A stretch of 64,000 bases of DNA from Bacteroidales bacterium H3 (GCA_001701135.1 DAAN01000014.1:69429-133428); one strand, 5' to 3'. Positions 18,908-28,582 are shown, numbered from the stretch's first letter. Made by a program: numbers and translations. Notes: generated by a model not told the origin, from the letters alone.

Positions 18908-19697
18908 CACGTCAGCCATGCGGCCGACCGAGTGCACCGACGAACTGGAACTGTGCGGTTTCCTCGGAGACTATGCGTCGCTGCTGTTTGCCTCTGGCTC
19001 CACATGTATCAGGCTGGAAAAGAATGTGAAACGCATCGCCGGCGCATGGGGGATGACGGCTGAAATGTCGGTGTTCCCGCGCCATATCCATCTGACGGTT
19101 TCATCTCCCGACGGGCTGCGGCAACGCACCAAGGTGGTCGCGGCTCCCGACGGCCCAGTGTCGTTCAGCATCAATGCCGCTCTGAGTCGTCTGAGCTGGG
19201 ACATTCACGACTGCCATCTGCCGCTCGATGCAGCCCGAAGACGCCTGGAGGCCATCAGACACACTCCTCCGACCAATAAATGGCTGCTCCCGATGCTGGT
19301 GGCACTGGCCAATGCAGGTTTCTGCGGCATATTCCATGGCGATTGGGTCGCGATGGCCGTGGTGGCTGTGGCAACCTATTTCGGGTTTATCGTCAGGCAG
19401 ACTATGACAGAGCATAAGATAGATTTCCGCATCACTGTTATTGTGTGTTCGTTTGTGTCGGCGGTGTTAGGCGCCGGCGACGCTCTGTTTCACCTCGGCG
19501 ACACCCCCGATGTGGCCGTCAGCACTTCAGTGCTCTATCTTGTGCCGGGCATACCGTTTCTCAATTCTTTCAGCGACATGATTGACAGGCATTATATTTG
19601 TTCATTCGGCAGGCTGATGAACGCGCTGGTGATCACTGCATGTCTCAGTCTCGGCCTGTTCGCCGGTATGATGCTCATGCGCCTTAACATGTTCTGA
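18891..19697 (+). CDS. Threonine/serine exporter, large N-terminal component (ThrE family)
   Basis: The protein has about 268 residues. The cytoplasmic N-terminal part (CGFLGDYASLLFASGSTCIRLEKNVKRIA) is typical of the DUF1212/ThrE family, followed by five predicted membrane helices including the LVPGIPFLNSFSDM signature. Homologues export threonine, serine or small dicarboxylates. The start could be 18891 or 18918; the former overlaps the upstream small gene. It pairs with the next gene, which encodes the other half. Confidence 0.88.
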   Translation: MTLTSDTSAMRPTECTDELELCGFLGDYASLLFASGSTCIRLEKNVKRIAGAWGMTAEMSVFPRHIHLTVSSPDGLRQRTKVVAAPDGPVSFSINAALSRLSWDIHDCHLPLDAARRRLEAIRHTPPTNKWLLPMLVALANAGFCGIFHGDWVAMAVVAVATYFGFIVRQTMTEHKIDFRITVIVCSFVSAVLGAGDALFHLGDTPDVAVSTSVLYLVPGIPFLNSFSDMIDRHYICSFGRLMNALVITACLSLGLFAGMMLMRLNMF

Positions 19698-19739
19698 TAT
19701 GATGCTGTCTAACGTTTCTGCGGAGAAAAATAATCCATT

Positions 19740-20249
19740 ATGGAAATAATTATAGAATTAATTAAAGATATTTCATTTTCAGCGATAGCCGCAATCGGTT
19801 TTGCCGCTATCAGCAATCCTCCGCGCAAGGCTTATGCCTGGTGTGCCTGTATCGCCGCAGCTGGTCACTCCTTTCGGTTCCTGCTGACATTGCCACAGGT
19901 GGGGATGCACATGGTGGCTGCCACTGCCATTGCGTCTTTCCTTATCGGCATTCTGGCCGTGCTGCTGTCGTCGCGCTCGAAAGTCCCTGCCGAGACTTTT
20001 CTGTTTCCGTCTCTGCTCCCCATGATACCTGGCATTTACGCCTACCGCTGTTTCGGCGGTCTGGTGATGTGCATGCTCCATGGCGGCGAGGAGGCTTTCA
20101 ACCATTATTTCTACATTTTCACTTCGAACGGTCTCAGCTGTTTCTTTATAATCCTTGCCATGACCGTCGGCGCCACTCTTCCCATCTTCCTGATGCCCCG
20201 CATCTCCTTTACGGCCACCAGGCGCTCCTCTGGCTGCCGCTTTTTATGA
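19740..20249 (+). CDS. Threonine/serine exporter, small component (ThrE_2, DUF3815-like)
   Basis: This 169-residue membrane protein has four to five helices and the motif FPSLLPMIPGIYAYR, matching the C-terminal half of ThrE. It completes the split exporter begun by the preceding gene, 42 bp upstream. Substrate specificity is assumed from the family. The C-terminus ends with a short basic tail. Confidence 0.86.
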   Translation: MEIIIELIKDISFSAIAAIGFAAISNPPRKAYAWCACIAAAGHSFRFLLTLPQVGMHMVAATAIASFLIGILAVLLSSRSKVPAETFLFPSLLPMIPGIYAYRCFGGLVMCMLHGGEEAFNHYFYIFTSNGLSCFFIILAMTVGATLPIFLMPRISFTATRRSSGCRFL

Positions 20250-20261
20250 CGGTGCTTCGCG

Positions 20262-20294
20262 TTTGCATGTTGTGGAAAGAAAATGTTATATTTG
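20262..20294 (+). promoter_or_regulatory. Promoter of the LysR regulator
   Basis: TTTG (20262-20265), 21 bp and TATATTTG (20287-20294) form a good Bacteroidota promoter with a leader of about 30 nt. It allows the regulator to be expressed apart from the exporter genes. Confidence 0.65.
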
Positions 20295-20330
20295 CAAAAT
20301 GATTCATCAAGAAAAATTTTTTGAAGAGAC

Positions 20331-21233
20331 ATGGAACTGCGCCAGTTAAGGTATTTCATCAAGGTGGCTGAAACGTTGAGTTTTTCAGAAGCCGCAAAGG
20401 CGCTGTTTGTGACGCAAAGCACCCTGTCGCAGCAGATCAAGCAGCTTGAATATGATCTCGACACACTTTTGCTCGAGCGGTCGAGCCATGGCGTGACGCT
20501 GACCGAGGCCGGCAGAGAGTTGCTGCCCTGTGCCCGCCGGGTGGTTGACGACGCCATGCTTTGCCGTCAGCGGCTCGATGATTTGAAGCAGATTGTCTCA
20601 GGCACGCTGAATATCGGTGTCACTTATTCTTTCAGCCCTATACTCACCGAGACGCTTGTGGCTTTCATGAAACTCCATTCCGGGGTAAAACTTAATGTCT
20701 GCTATAAACCGATGGCAGAATTGATGGAGATGTTGCGGCGACGTGAGGTGGATTTTGTGCTTGCATTCCGTCCGACTGCCCCGGTGCCCGATGTGGTGTC
20801 GCATGTGTTGTTTCAGAATACGCTTTCGGTGATCGTGCCTCCCGAGCACCGGCTCTATGACCACAGCAGGGTGACTCTTGAGGAACTGTCGGCCTGTGAG
20901 CTGGCCCTGCCGTCGCGCGGATTGCAGGCACGCAACGCTCTCGATGCCATTGTAGGCCGTTACAACCTGCATCTCGATGTGCGTGTGGAACTCAATGAAG
21001 TAAACATACTTCTGAAACTCATAAGGCAGTGCCATCTTGCCACAGTTCTGGCCGATGCCACCATAGAGGATGTGCAGGGAGTGCGTGCCATTCCTCTCGA
21101 TGTGCCTGAAAGTGAGATGGAGGGATGTGTGCACTCACTGCGCGACACATATCACAAGCATGCGATGACAGAGTTTTTGAAAATGCTCAATGATTCCCTG
21201 GCGGTGCGTGCGCGGGTCAGCGGATGGTTCTGA
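20331..21233 (+). CDS. LysR family transcriptional regulator
   Basis: This 300-residue regulator has an N-terminal winged HTH (MELRQLRYFIKVAETLSFSEAAKALFVTQSTLSQQIKQLE) and a C-terminal periplasmic-binding-like effector domain (residues ~90-295). It is related in layout to the CynR/OxyR branch, but no redox cysteine pair is clear. It lies just after the ThrE genes in the same direction, so it may control them, though LysR regulators more often control divergent genes. It converges with the porin gene with 12 bp between them. Confidence 0.92.
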   Translation: MELRQLRYFIKVAETLSFSEAAKALFVTQSTLSQQIKQLEYDLDTLLLERSSHGVTLTEAGRELLPCARRVVDDAMLCRQRLDDLKQIVSGTLNIGVTYSFSPILTETLVAFMKLHSGVKLNVCYKPMAELMEMLRRREVDFVLAFRPTAPVPDVVSHVLFQNTLSVIVPPEHRLYDHSRVTLEELSACELALPSRGLQARNALDAIVGRYNLHLDVRVELNEVNILLKLIRQCHLATVLADATIEDVQGVRAIPLDVPESEMEGCVHSLRDTYHKHAMTEFLKMLNDSLAVRARVSGWF

Positions 21234-21245
21234 CGGCAGAGTCGG

Positions 21246-23237
21246 TCAGTTGGCGAAGTCGATGGAGAGACCGAGCTGGAAGCGGCGCGGATTCATGGGG
21301 TAGTGAGGCATCGAGAAATAGTTGTCGCCGGTCAGACCCTGATTGATGTGCGACATCATCAGGTAGAATGTGGTTTTGGACAGGCGGCAATTTAGATATA
21401 GGTTCATGAAGGGGTAGTTGCCGATTTTTACAGGCGCCTCATCACCGGGGGTGTTATAGTTGTAGAACTGCATTGTGGCAGGCTGGAACCCAACAGCGCG
21501 ATAGCGGGTGAAATAGGAGCAATCCAACCCGAACTGCAGCCGCAGCGTGGCTATGCGGAATGTGAGATACATGTTGGAATACAACGTGAGCTGCGGCAGG
21601 GGGATGATGTTTTCGTCGGATGATTTCTGATATGTGACACGGTTTTCCCAGCTGAATGCTCCGGCATGGAGATCCTGCCTGAGGGTCGCGGAGAATACCT
21701 GCACCGAGCCGCCGTGCTGGCATGGGAGCGAGGCGGAGTCGAACCACAGAGCATTCTGAATGTTTTCCACACCGGCCTCGAAATGTGTGCGGGTCCAGGG
21801 AATAGAGATAGAACCGCCTACGCGGAAAGTGCGTGTTTTCGAAAAATCGTTGTTCCAGACAAAGTGGTTCGAGAGAAAGTGTTGCAGGAACCACGGCGCC
21901 GATACATTGGTGAATTTCCCGCGGGCGGCAATGTTCACGGTGTCGCCGAATAGGGGAATGCGGGTGGTGATGCCGCCATCGATTTTGATTTCACCAACGG
22001 CATCGCCTACGAGACCGAATTCGGCTGTCGCGTCGTAGTTTAGAATCCTGCCCTGCTGCTTGGTGAGCTGGCCGCCCACCCACATCAGGTCCTGTTTACC
22101 CGTGCCTTTCAATATGGGTGCAGTCACAGGCTCGGTGATCTCCCACGCAGCCGGGTCATCGGGATCAACCTCAGGCACGGGGAGCAGAGTCTCCATGCTG
22201 TAACGACGGATCTCATATGTGGCGAACAGTGCAAGGCCGGCCTTGGCCCATTTGTTGAAACCTTCGAGAAGCGAAATGCCCAATGTGTTGCGCAGGCTCC
22301 AGTAGCGCTGGTTGTCGTTGGTGAGGGCGGGATTAAACCTGGTGTTGTCCCAAAATGACTGGTTCTGCTTCCAGTCGTTGTTCTGGAAACGGTGGCGACC
22401 GTCGTTGTATTTTAGCGTGTAGATGATGGAGGTGACGGGCACGAGATGCTCCACCACGGTGGTGTCGTTGATGCGTTCCTCCTCGTAGAAACCGATTTTA
22501 TATCGGCCGTTGAAATAGAACTCGCCACCTCTTGTGCGGTTCTGCGCATCGGTCAGAACGGTAGGAATCTGCTTGTAGTTCACCGAGTTCTGTCCTCCCT
22601 GCACTTCGGCGGGGTCGGTGATGTAGAGATCGTCGGTGATGCCTCCGTTTTCTTGCGAAGTGAGGGCGTAGTGCGAGCCGTAGGTCTGGAATTCGAAACG
22701 TTCGCCGGTGTAAGAGGCCGACAGCCCCCAGTTGAGGTCCTTGGCAGCCTGATTGGCATATATTCCTTTGGAATAGAGATAGTCGATCATAGCCCCGAAC
22801 TGCAACCGCTTGCCGGCGTTGCCCGAAAAAGTGAGCGTCAGGGCGTCCTGCCCGTTATCCTTGCCTCCGCCGAAACTGTAGCCGAGCAGAGTCATGGGTA
22901 TGCGGGTGTTGTAGAATTTCTGTGTGGATTCGGAGGGGAGATACTGGCTGATGGGGTCGCGGAACATGAATTCCGACACAGGTTTGCGGTCGAAATATAT
23001 CATGTTGTAACCTTCGGCGCAGTAGTTGCCGGTGGCAGCCCAGGCGGGTGAGAATGCTGTCTGAGGCACGTAGCCGCGGCTATAATTGAGATAAAGGGTG
23101 TCGATGGTGGCCGGTTCGCGCAGACCCAGAGGCGGTTTGAGGCTCCAGGCGTAGGATGGCGCGAGCCGGGGCTCGGCGGCGTGGGTCGACATAGTAAAGC
23201 TCATGACCGCCGCGAGGACGGCCATGAGCATTATCAT
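21246..23237 (-). CDS. Putative outer-membrane porin (Bacteroidota type)
   Basis: This beta-barrel protein has about 663 residues and a signal peptide starting at ATG 23237 (MIMLMAVLAAVMSFTMSTHAA). The mature protein is rich in alternating aromatic and polar strands and ends in Phe-Ala-Asn after FQLGLSIDF, consistent with an outer-membrane barrel of the putative porin family (Porin_10-like). The frame extends upstream into prs, so the longer start is rejected. It is the last gene in the minus-strand run and its substrate is unknown. Confidence 0.75.
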   Translation of the reverse strand: MIMLMAVLAAVMSFTMSTHAAEPRLAPSYAWSLKPPLGLREPATIDTLYLNYSRGYVPQTAFSPAWAATGNYCAEGYNMIYFDRKPVSEFMFRDPISQYLPSESTQKFYNTRIPMTLLGYSFGGGKDNGQDALTLTFSGNAGKRLQFGAMIDYLYSKGIYANQAAKDLNWGLSASYTGERFEFQTYGSHYALTSQENGGITDDLYITDPAEVQGGQNSVNYKQIPTVLTDAQNRTRGGEFYFNGRYKIGFYEEERINDTTVVEHLVPVTSIIYTLKYNDGRHRFQNNDWKQNQSFWDNTRFNPALTNDNQRYWSLRNTLGISLLEGFNKWAKAGLALFATYEIRRYSMETLLPVPEVDPDDPAAWEITEPVTAPILKGTGKQDLMWVGGQLTKQQGRILNYDATAEFGLVGDAVGEIKIDGGITTRIPLFGDTVNIAARGKFTNVSAPWFLQHFLSNHFVWNNDFSKTRTFRVGGSISIPWTRTHFEAGVENIQNALWFDSASLPCQHGGSVQVFSATLRQDLHAGAFSWENRVTYQKSSDENIIPLPQLTLYSNMYLTFRIATLRLQFGLDCSYFTRYRAVGFQPATMQFYNYNTPGDEAPVKIGNYPFMNLYLNCRLSKTTFYLMMSHINQGLTGDNYFSMPHYPMNPRRFQLGLSIDFAN

Positions 23238-23268
23238 TCGGTTGCTGCGTGAGCTTGCTGTCAAGAGA

Positions 23269-23308
23269 GAATCAGATAAGATACTGACGGGAATCAGATA
23301 AGATACTG
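23269..23308 (-). repeat. 22-bp tandem duplication spanning the prs stop codon
   Basis: The 18-mer GAATCAGATAAGATACTG occurs at 23269-23286 and again at 23291-23308. The second copy encodes the last residues of prs (QYLI and stop). The first is a duplicate in the gap before the porin gene. Confidence 0.8.
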
Positions 23309-24235
23309 CGAGGAGATTGACTCGTTGTTGTGGACACGGCGGATGGTGTCGGCAAACATCTTGGCCACGGAAATCACTGTTGCCTTCTTGCACTCGCGAC
23401 GCAGGGGCACTGAGTTGGAGAAGATGATTTCGGTGAGGCCGCACTTCTCGATGCGTTCGGTGGCGGGATCGCTCATGATGGCGTGCGATGCGAGCGCGCG
23501 GACCGATTTGGCACCTTCGGCGAGCATGAGGTCGGCGGCTTTGGTGATTGTGCCGGCGGTATCGACCATGTCGTCGATAAGAATAACGTTTTTATCTTTT
23601 ACGTCGCCGATGACGGTCATGTTGGCCACCACGTTGGCTTTGGCGCGCTGTTTATGGCAGAGCACCAGGGGCACGTTGAGATATTTTGCGTAGTTGTTGG
23701 CTCGTTTGGCACCGCCCACGTCGGGAGTTGCGATCACCAGGTCGGGGAGGTTGAGCTTCTTGATGTATGGGAGAAAGACGGTGGAGGCGTAGAGGTGATC
23801 CAGAGGCACGTTGAAGAATCCCTGAATCTGGTCGGCGTGGAGGTCCATGGTGATCAGACGGTCGACACCGGCAGCCACGAGCAGATCGCTGACGAGTTTG
23901 GCCGCGATTGACACACGGGGTTTGTCCTTACGGTCCTGGCGTGCCCAGCCGAAGTAGGGAATCACGGCGATAATCGACTTGGCCGAGGCGCGCTTGGCTG
24001 CGTCGATCATAAGCAGCAGTTCCATGAGGTTATCGCAGTTGGGGAATGTGGACTGCACGAGATAGACCTCGCAGCCACGGATAGATTCTTCGTATGATAC
24101 TTCAAATTCCCCGTCGGCGAAATGGAGAATGTTCATCTTGCCGAGTTCGATGCCGAGTTCCTTGCAGATTTCTTCTGCCATGTAGCGCGACTTGGTGCCT
24201 GAGAATACCTTGATAGGCGGTAACATAGGATTCAT
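23294..24235 (-). CDS. prs: Ribose-phosphate pyrophosphokinase
   Basis: This 313-residue enzyme makes PRPP from ribose 5-phosphate and ATP for nucleotide, histidine and tryptophan synthesis. Visible motifs are FADGEFEV, the ATP-site PYFGWARQDRK, MDLHADQIQGFF and the PRPP loop VILIDDMVDTAGTI. Length is normal for the bacterial class I enzyme. It has its own promoter inside the 3' end of the upstream amylase gene. A 22-bp tandem duplication covers its stop codon. Confidence 0.96.
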   Translation of the reverse strand: MNPMLPPIKVFSGTKSRYMAEEICKELGIELGKMNILHFADGEFEVSYEESIRGCEVYLVQSTFPNCDNLMELLLMIDAAKRASAKSIIAVIPYFGWARQDRKDKPRVSIAAKLVSDLLVAAGVDRLITMDLHADQIQGFFNVPLDHLYASTVFLPYIKKLNLPDLVIATPDVGGAKRANNYAKYLNVPLVLCHKQRAKANVVANMTVIGDVKDKNVILIDDMVDTAGTITKAADLMLAEGAKSVRALASHAIMSDPATERIEKCGLTEIIFSNSVPLRRECKKATVISVAKMFADTIRRVHNNESISSQYLI

Positions 24236-24263
24236 AAGTGATATGAGCTTGTAAATGGTGTTG

Positions 24264-24295
24264 CAAAGTTAGAAATTATTTGTCAGCCTGACAAA
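24264..24295 (-). promoter_or_regulatory. prs promoter, inside the amylase 3' end
   Basis: Read on the minus strand, TTTG (24295-24292), 20 bp and TAACTTTG (24271-24264) match the consensus. The TTTG lies within the last codons of the GH13 gene, so prs is likely transcribed on its own as well as by readthrough. The leader would be about 22 nt. Confidence 0.7.
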
Positions 24296-26153
24296 TATTT
24301 TTACTGCATCGGAGTGCCGAGAATTTCCAGGCCACCGCTCCCCAAGGCCCGATGTGTGTGACGAAGGGGGCTTCGGCCGAAACTGTCACGTCGTCGCGCC
24401 GCCCCGATATGAGTTCTTTCGCCTTTTTGCGGCCGGGACGTATGTCATACATGCCCAAAGCCAGCTCGGGGATGTTGATGCTTGCCTGGCATGCTTCAGC
24501 CGAGAAGTTCACGGCCACGAGAATCACCTCGTCATCTTTGTGGCGCAGGAAGGCATACTGACGGTGGGGATTGAAACCGGGATTGCCGAAATTGACATAC
24601 ATCAGGTCGAAAAATTCGCCGCAGCGGAATGCTTTCTCGTTGTTGATGAGTTTGAGTATATGGGCGTAGATGGCGCGCAGGTCTTTCTCCACACTCGACA
24701 GGGGCGCTCCGTCGGCTTTGCCTCCGTTGAGCCAGCGGCGCACGGTGCTTACCGACCAATAGTCGAAGATGGTGGTGCGGCCGTCGTGTCCCGAGAAGCC
24801 TTCGGCATCGCATCCGCGCTCTCCCAGCTCCTGTCCGAAATAGATCATATAGGGGCCGGTGCCCATCATTGTGCCGGTGACGAGCGACGGGAGCACTTTG
24901 TGGGCGTCGCCTGCATATTCGGGCGATGCGAAGCGCTGTTCGTCGTGGTTCTCGAGGAAGTTGAGCAGATGGGGCGCCAGGCCGTCGGTACGCTGCCAGC
25001 AGTCGGTGATTTTGGCGGCAGATACGTTGTGGCACTGCACGGCACGGAGGGTGTCGTAGAGACTCACCTTGTCGTAGAGATAGTCGAAGTGGCCGCGGGT
25101 GATGAACTCGCGGTATTGGTTTGTATCGTAGATTTCGGCGATGAATACAATCGAGGGGTAGTCGGCCTTGACCTGGGGTATGGCCCATTCCCAGAATTCC
25201 ACAGGCACCATGAACACCATGTCGCAACGGAAGCCGTCGATCCCTTTCGAGGCCCAGTAGCGCAGGATGTGGAGCATTTTGAACCATGTTGGCGGGATGG
25301 GGTCGAAGTGGCGCGAGCCGTCGCCATAGTCCACGCCGTAGTTCAGTTTCACGGTCTCGTACCAGTCGTTGCGCGACGGGAATGCGTTGAAGCAGTCGTT
25401 GCCCGACGCTTTGGCTGGGAACTCCACATATCCGTCGATGTCGAACTGCGGAGAGAACTGCTGGCGGGGGATATAATAGAAATTGTTTGTGGCTTTGAAG
25501 AAGCAGGTGATGTCGTCGCCCTGCCCGAGGTCCTCGATGCCTGCCGGGGCGGCGTCGCTGTGATAGCGGCGGGCCACATGGTTTGGCACGAAGTCGATGA
25601 TTACTTTCATCCCTTCGGCATGGGTGCGCTCCACGAGCTGTCGGAATTCGTCCATGCGGTGCGGCACGTCGACGGCCACGTCGGGGTCGATGTCGTAGTA
25701 GTCGCTGATGGCGTAGGGCGAGCCTGCCTTGCCTTTCACCACAGCCGGATTATCGGGTGTGATGCCGTAGCGCGAATAGCCGGTGGCATGGGCATGCTCG
25801 ATTATGCCGGTGTACCACACGGCATTCACGCCGAGACTTTTGATGGCCCGGAGCACGCGGGGAGTGATCTGGTTGAGCTTTCCGCAGCCGTTGCGGTCGA
25901 TGTCGCCGTCGGGCACCAGGTCGTCGTTGATGTTGGAAAACAGACGTGGCAGCATCTGGTAGATTACCAGTCGTTCGGGACATGGACCTGAGGGAAGACA
26001 GAGTTTCTCGGCTGATTTCAATGCCTTGCGACTCTCTTTCTTTTGAAGTTTGAGCATGTTCTGGGCCTCGGTGGCGGGTGGCACCGCAGTGGATTTAACC
26101 GAGGTCAGTGGCTGTTTGTCGGAATCGGGAGTGTTGTGCTGTGTCTGTGACAT
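24276..26153 (-). CDS. GH13 alpha-amylase family glycosidase, probably cytoplasmic
   Basis: This 625-residue enzyme acts on alpha-glucans or alpha-glucosides. No signal peptide is seen; a lysine-rich N-terminal extension (~50 residues) precedes the TIM barrel. The GH13 motifs are present: DFVPNHV, GFRCDMVF with nucleophile Asp311, AEIYDTNQ with acid/base Glu340, and ENHDEQR with Asp404. A beta-sandwich C-terminal domain follows. The exact subfamily is unclear. It starts 30 bp after the patatin gene. The end of the coding region carries the prs promoter. Confidence 0.9.
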   Translation of the reverse strand: MSQTQHNTPDSDKQPLTSVKSTAVPPATEAQNMLKLQKKESRKALKSAEKLCLPSGPCPERLVIYQMLPRLFSNINDDLVPDGDIDRNGCGKLNQITPRVLRAIKSLGVNAVWYTGIIEHAHATGYSRYGITPDNPAVVKGKAGSPYAISDYYDIDPDVAVDVPHRMDEFRQLVERTHAEGMKVIIDFVPNHVARRYHSDAAPAGIEDLGQGDDITCFFKATNNFYYIPRQQFSPQFDIDGYVEFPAKASGNDCFNAFPSRNDWYETVKLNYGVDYGDGSRHFDPIPPTWFKMLHILRYWASKGIDGFRCDMVFMVPVEFWEWAIPQVKADYPSIVFIAEIYDTNQYREFITRGHFDYLYDKVSLYDTLRAVQCHNVSAAKITDCWQRTDGLAPHLLNFLENHDEQRFASPEYAGDAHKVLPSLVTGTMMGTGPYMIYFGQELGERGCDAEGFSGHDGRTTIFDYWSVSTVRRWLNGGKADGAPLSSVEKDLRAIYAHILKLINNEKAFRCGEFFDLMYVNFGNPGFNPHRQYAFLRHKDDEVILVAVNFSAEACQASINIPELALGMYDIRPGRKKAKELISGRRDDVTVSAEAPFVTHIGPWGAVAWKFSALRCSKNICQADK

Positions 26154-26183
26154 GGTTGGATTATCGGAGGGAAAGTTGATTGG

Positions 26184-27008
26184 TCAGAGGTCGGGGTTTT
26201 CGGTCAGCCATTGCCTGATGGCCTTGTGCGCCGCAGCATAGCCGCTGAGAAAGACCTTCTGAATATCTTTTAGGTTAAAGACTTGATAAGCTGCGATTTC
26301 GGGAGTCTGAATCACGAGATCGCAGATGTTCATGTCATTTATTTGGTTTGATTTGGCCATGAGATTATAGCTGCGCATGGCCACGCTCATTATCGTGTGC
26401 TTTGTATGGCCGTTGGTCAGAGGCGAGCAGTTGATGCCGATAAGTTTGCGGCATTTGTCGCGGATGGCCCATGCCGGAAGATTCCGGAGCACGCCGCCGT
26501 CGACATAATATGTGCCGCCGATTTTCACCGGTTGAAATACCACGGGGATGGAGCATGATGCGGCCACCATATCGCCAAGCGGACCTTCGTGAAACTCGGC
26601 GTGGACGCCGTTGTCAATGTCGGTGACGCCGATATATGTGGGTATACGGAGTTTTTCCAGGCGATTCACGCCCGTGTTTTTCACCAGAAATTTACGCAGA
26701 CCGTCGAGTTTGAACAGTCCCCCGCCGTCGCGGATTGCCAGAGATGCGAAATCGGTGAATTTTTTTTCAGCGAACAAGGGTACGACTTCGTCGAGCGGCA
26801 CACCGGCTGAGAAAAGTGTGGCAGCCATGGCGCCTGCCGAGACTCCCGCGATAATGTCGGGCTGCAGCCCCACTTCGGTAATAGCCTTCAGGGCGCCTAT
26901 ATGGGCAAACCCGCGGGCACCTCCACCGCTGAGGCAGATGCCCAGCCTGTAGGGCCGCGTGTCGGTGTTGCTGTTCCTGTCGAAAAATCGTGGAAGCGAA
27001 AGTTGCAT
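26184..27008 (-). CDS. Patatin-like phospholipase family protein
   Basis: This 274-residue lipid acyl hydrolase has a Ser-Asp dyad: oxyanion loop SGGGARGFAH (residues 27-36), nucleophile elbow GVSAG with Ser57, and VDGG with Asp170. There is no signal peptide from ATG 27008, so it is probably cytoplasmic or membrane-associated. The longer frame to 27122 runs into rodA and is rejected. Two -7-like sequences (TAATTTTG, minus strand) lie at 27036-27043 and 27045-27052, but without a good TTTG partner. The lipid substrate is unknown. Confidence 0.9.
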   Translation of the reverse strand: MQLSLPRFFDRNSNTDTRPYRLGICLSGGGARGFAHIGALKAITEVGLQPDIIAGVSAGAMAATLFSAGVPLDEVVPLFAEKKFTDFASLAIRDGGGLFKLDGLRKFLVKNTGVNRLEKLRIPTYIGVTDIDNGVHAEFHEGPLGDMVAASCSIPVVFQPVKIGGTYYVDGGVLRNLPAWAIRDKCRKLIGINCSPLTNGHTKHTIMSVAMRSYNLMAKSNQINDMNICDLVIQTPEIAAYQVFNLKDIQKVFLSGYAAAHKAIRQWLTENPDL

Positions 27009-27072
27009 GATAGGGAACTCCTGAGAAATATGGAGCAAAATTAGCAAAATTATTCTATAGCTGCAATAGGAA

Positions 27073-28554
27073 TCATGACATGTGCGACGAGCGGGCGGCA
27101 TCAAGCCGCAACAGTATCGCAAGCAATATCGTGAATCCCCACAGCGAACTGCCGCCGTAGCTGAAAAGCGGAAGCGGGATGCCGATTACGGGGCACAGCC
27201 CTATGACCATGCCTATGTTGATGCAGAAATGGAATATCAGATATGACGAAACGCAATAGCCGTAGACGCGGCCGAAGGCGTTGGGCTGCCGCTCGGCTAT
27301 GTGCATCACTCTCAGTATCAGCGCGAGATATAGCAGGAGCACAATCGAGGTCCCTGCAAATCCTTCTTCCTCGCCGATGGTGCAGAAGATGAAATCGGTG
27401 TGCTGTTCGGGCACATATTTCAGCTTGGTCTGAGTGCCTTTGAGGAATCCTTTCCCGGTTAGACCTCCCGATCCGATGGCGATTTTAGCCTGGTTGACGT
27501 TATAGCCGTAACCTCTGGGGTCATCGACGATGCCGAGCGCCACCTGCACACGTTTCTGCTGGTGAGGCATCATGTGCGAGAACACGGCGTTGACCGAGAG
27601 CATGAACAGGATAGAAAGCACCACAGTGGCCACTGTGATAGCCATTTTCTTCGGTTCGACGCGCAGCATTTCAAACAGGCAGTAGGCCACGGCCACCCCG
27701 ATCACCGAGAAGAAAAAGATGTAGCCTGTGAGGTGGACGTCCCAGATGGCAAGAACGGCCTCGATGGCGGCCGTTCCTGCAAACCACAGAAACACGTTGC
27801 GGGCCACTTCAAAGCGGCGCACGTAGAGTGTGAGCTTTCCCACCATCAGGCACATTATCATCACCATTATGGCGAATTCGCCGGTGGGCATTCCCAGCAG
27901 GTAAGTCTCGGTGAACTTGATGGTCACCACAAAAATCACCACTGCCACGAAAGCGGCGAAAAGCACCAGCCAGCTCATTCCCTCGCGATAGAGCACCAGA
28001 AAAAGCGACACAAACACCAGTGCCGAGCCGGTCTCTTTCTGGCAGACGATCAGTATCATCGGCAACAAAATGATTGTGAGCGCCTTGAAATAGTTTGAAC
28101 GCTTGGCATTCAGCACGAAATTATAGCCCGAACAGAGTTTGGCCAGTGCCAGTGCCGTGGCGCATTTGGCGAATTCGGCAGGCTGCAGTTTCATGGAGCC
28201 GAACACCAGCCAGGATCTCGACCCTTTGGTGTCGGGCGCAACGAAAATGGTGATTATCAGCAGCAGGATAATGGCAAAATAGATAGGGTAGGCATAAGTC
28301 TCCCACACCCTGGAATCGGTGAACAGGAGCACGGTGCCGAGGATGATGGCCAGCCCCACCCACCGTATCTGCTTGCCCGAAAACTCGTTGAACGAAAATA
28401 TCGAGGCATGGTCGAAATCATAGGCGGCGGCATAGATGCTAACCACGCCGAAGGCCATGAGCATCAGGTAGATGACGACAGTGAACCAGTCGATATTCTT
28501 CAACGGTCCGTCGGGCTTGTTGTTTCGGCTTGTGCGGCTGCTGTAGGTGAGCAT
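27073..28554 (-). CDS. rodA: Rod-shape peptidoglycan glycosyltransferase RodA
   Basis: This 493-residue multi-pass SEDS polymerase works with PBP2 in side-wall elongation. It has the RodA/FtsW signature GSGGLTGKGFLKGTQ followed by KYVPEQHTDFIF and GEEEGF. It is longer than E. coli RodA (370), mostly through extra sequence in the middle membrane region. It starts 28 bp after the PBP2 gene and belongs to the mre cluster, the usual Bacteroidales order. Confidence 0.95.
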   Translation of the reverse strand: MLTYSSRTSRNNKPDGPLKNIDWFTVVIYLMLMAFGVVSIYAAAYDFDHASIFSFNEFSGKQIRWVGLAIILGTVLLFTDSRVWETYAYPIYFAIILLLIITIFVAPDTKGSRSWLVFGSMKLQPAEFAKCATALALAKLCSGYNFVLNAKRSNYFKALTIILLPMILIVCQKETGSALVFVSLFLVLYREGMSWLVLFAAFVAVVIFVVTIKFTETYLLGMPTGEFAIMVMIMCLMVGKLTLYVRRFEVARNVFLWFAGTAAIEAVLAIWDVHLTGYIFFFSVIGVAVAYCLFEMLRVEPKKMAITVATVVLSILFMLSVNAVFSHMMPHQQKRVQVALGIVDDPRGYGYNVNQAKIAIGSGGLTGKGFLKGTQTKLKYVPEQHTDFIFCTIGEEEGFAGTSIVLLLYLALILRVMHIAERQPNAFGRVYGYCVSSYLIFHFCINIGMVIGLCPVIGIPLPLFSYGGSSLWGFTILLAILLRLDAARSSHMS

Positions 28555-28582
28555 TCTGGAAGTGGTATGACGGGCGGTGCGG

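Noticed and set aside
24354..25991. Open frame of 545 codons on the plus strand opposite the GH13 gene
   Set aside because: The minus-strand frame has all GH13 motifs. The plus frame is a high-GC antisense shadow with His/Val-rich low-complexity composition.
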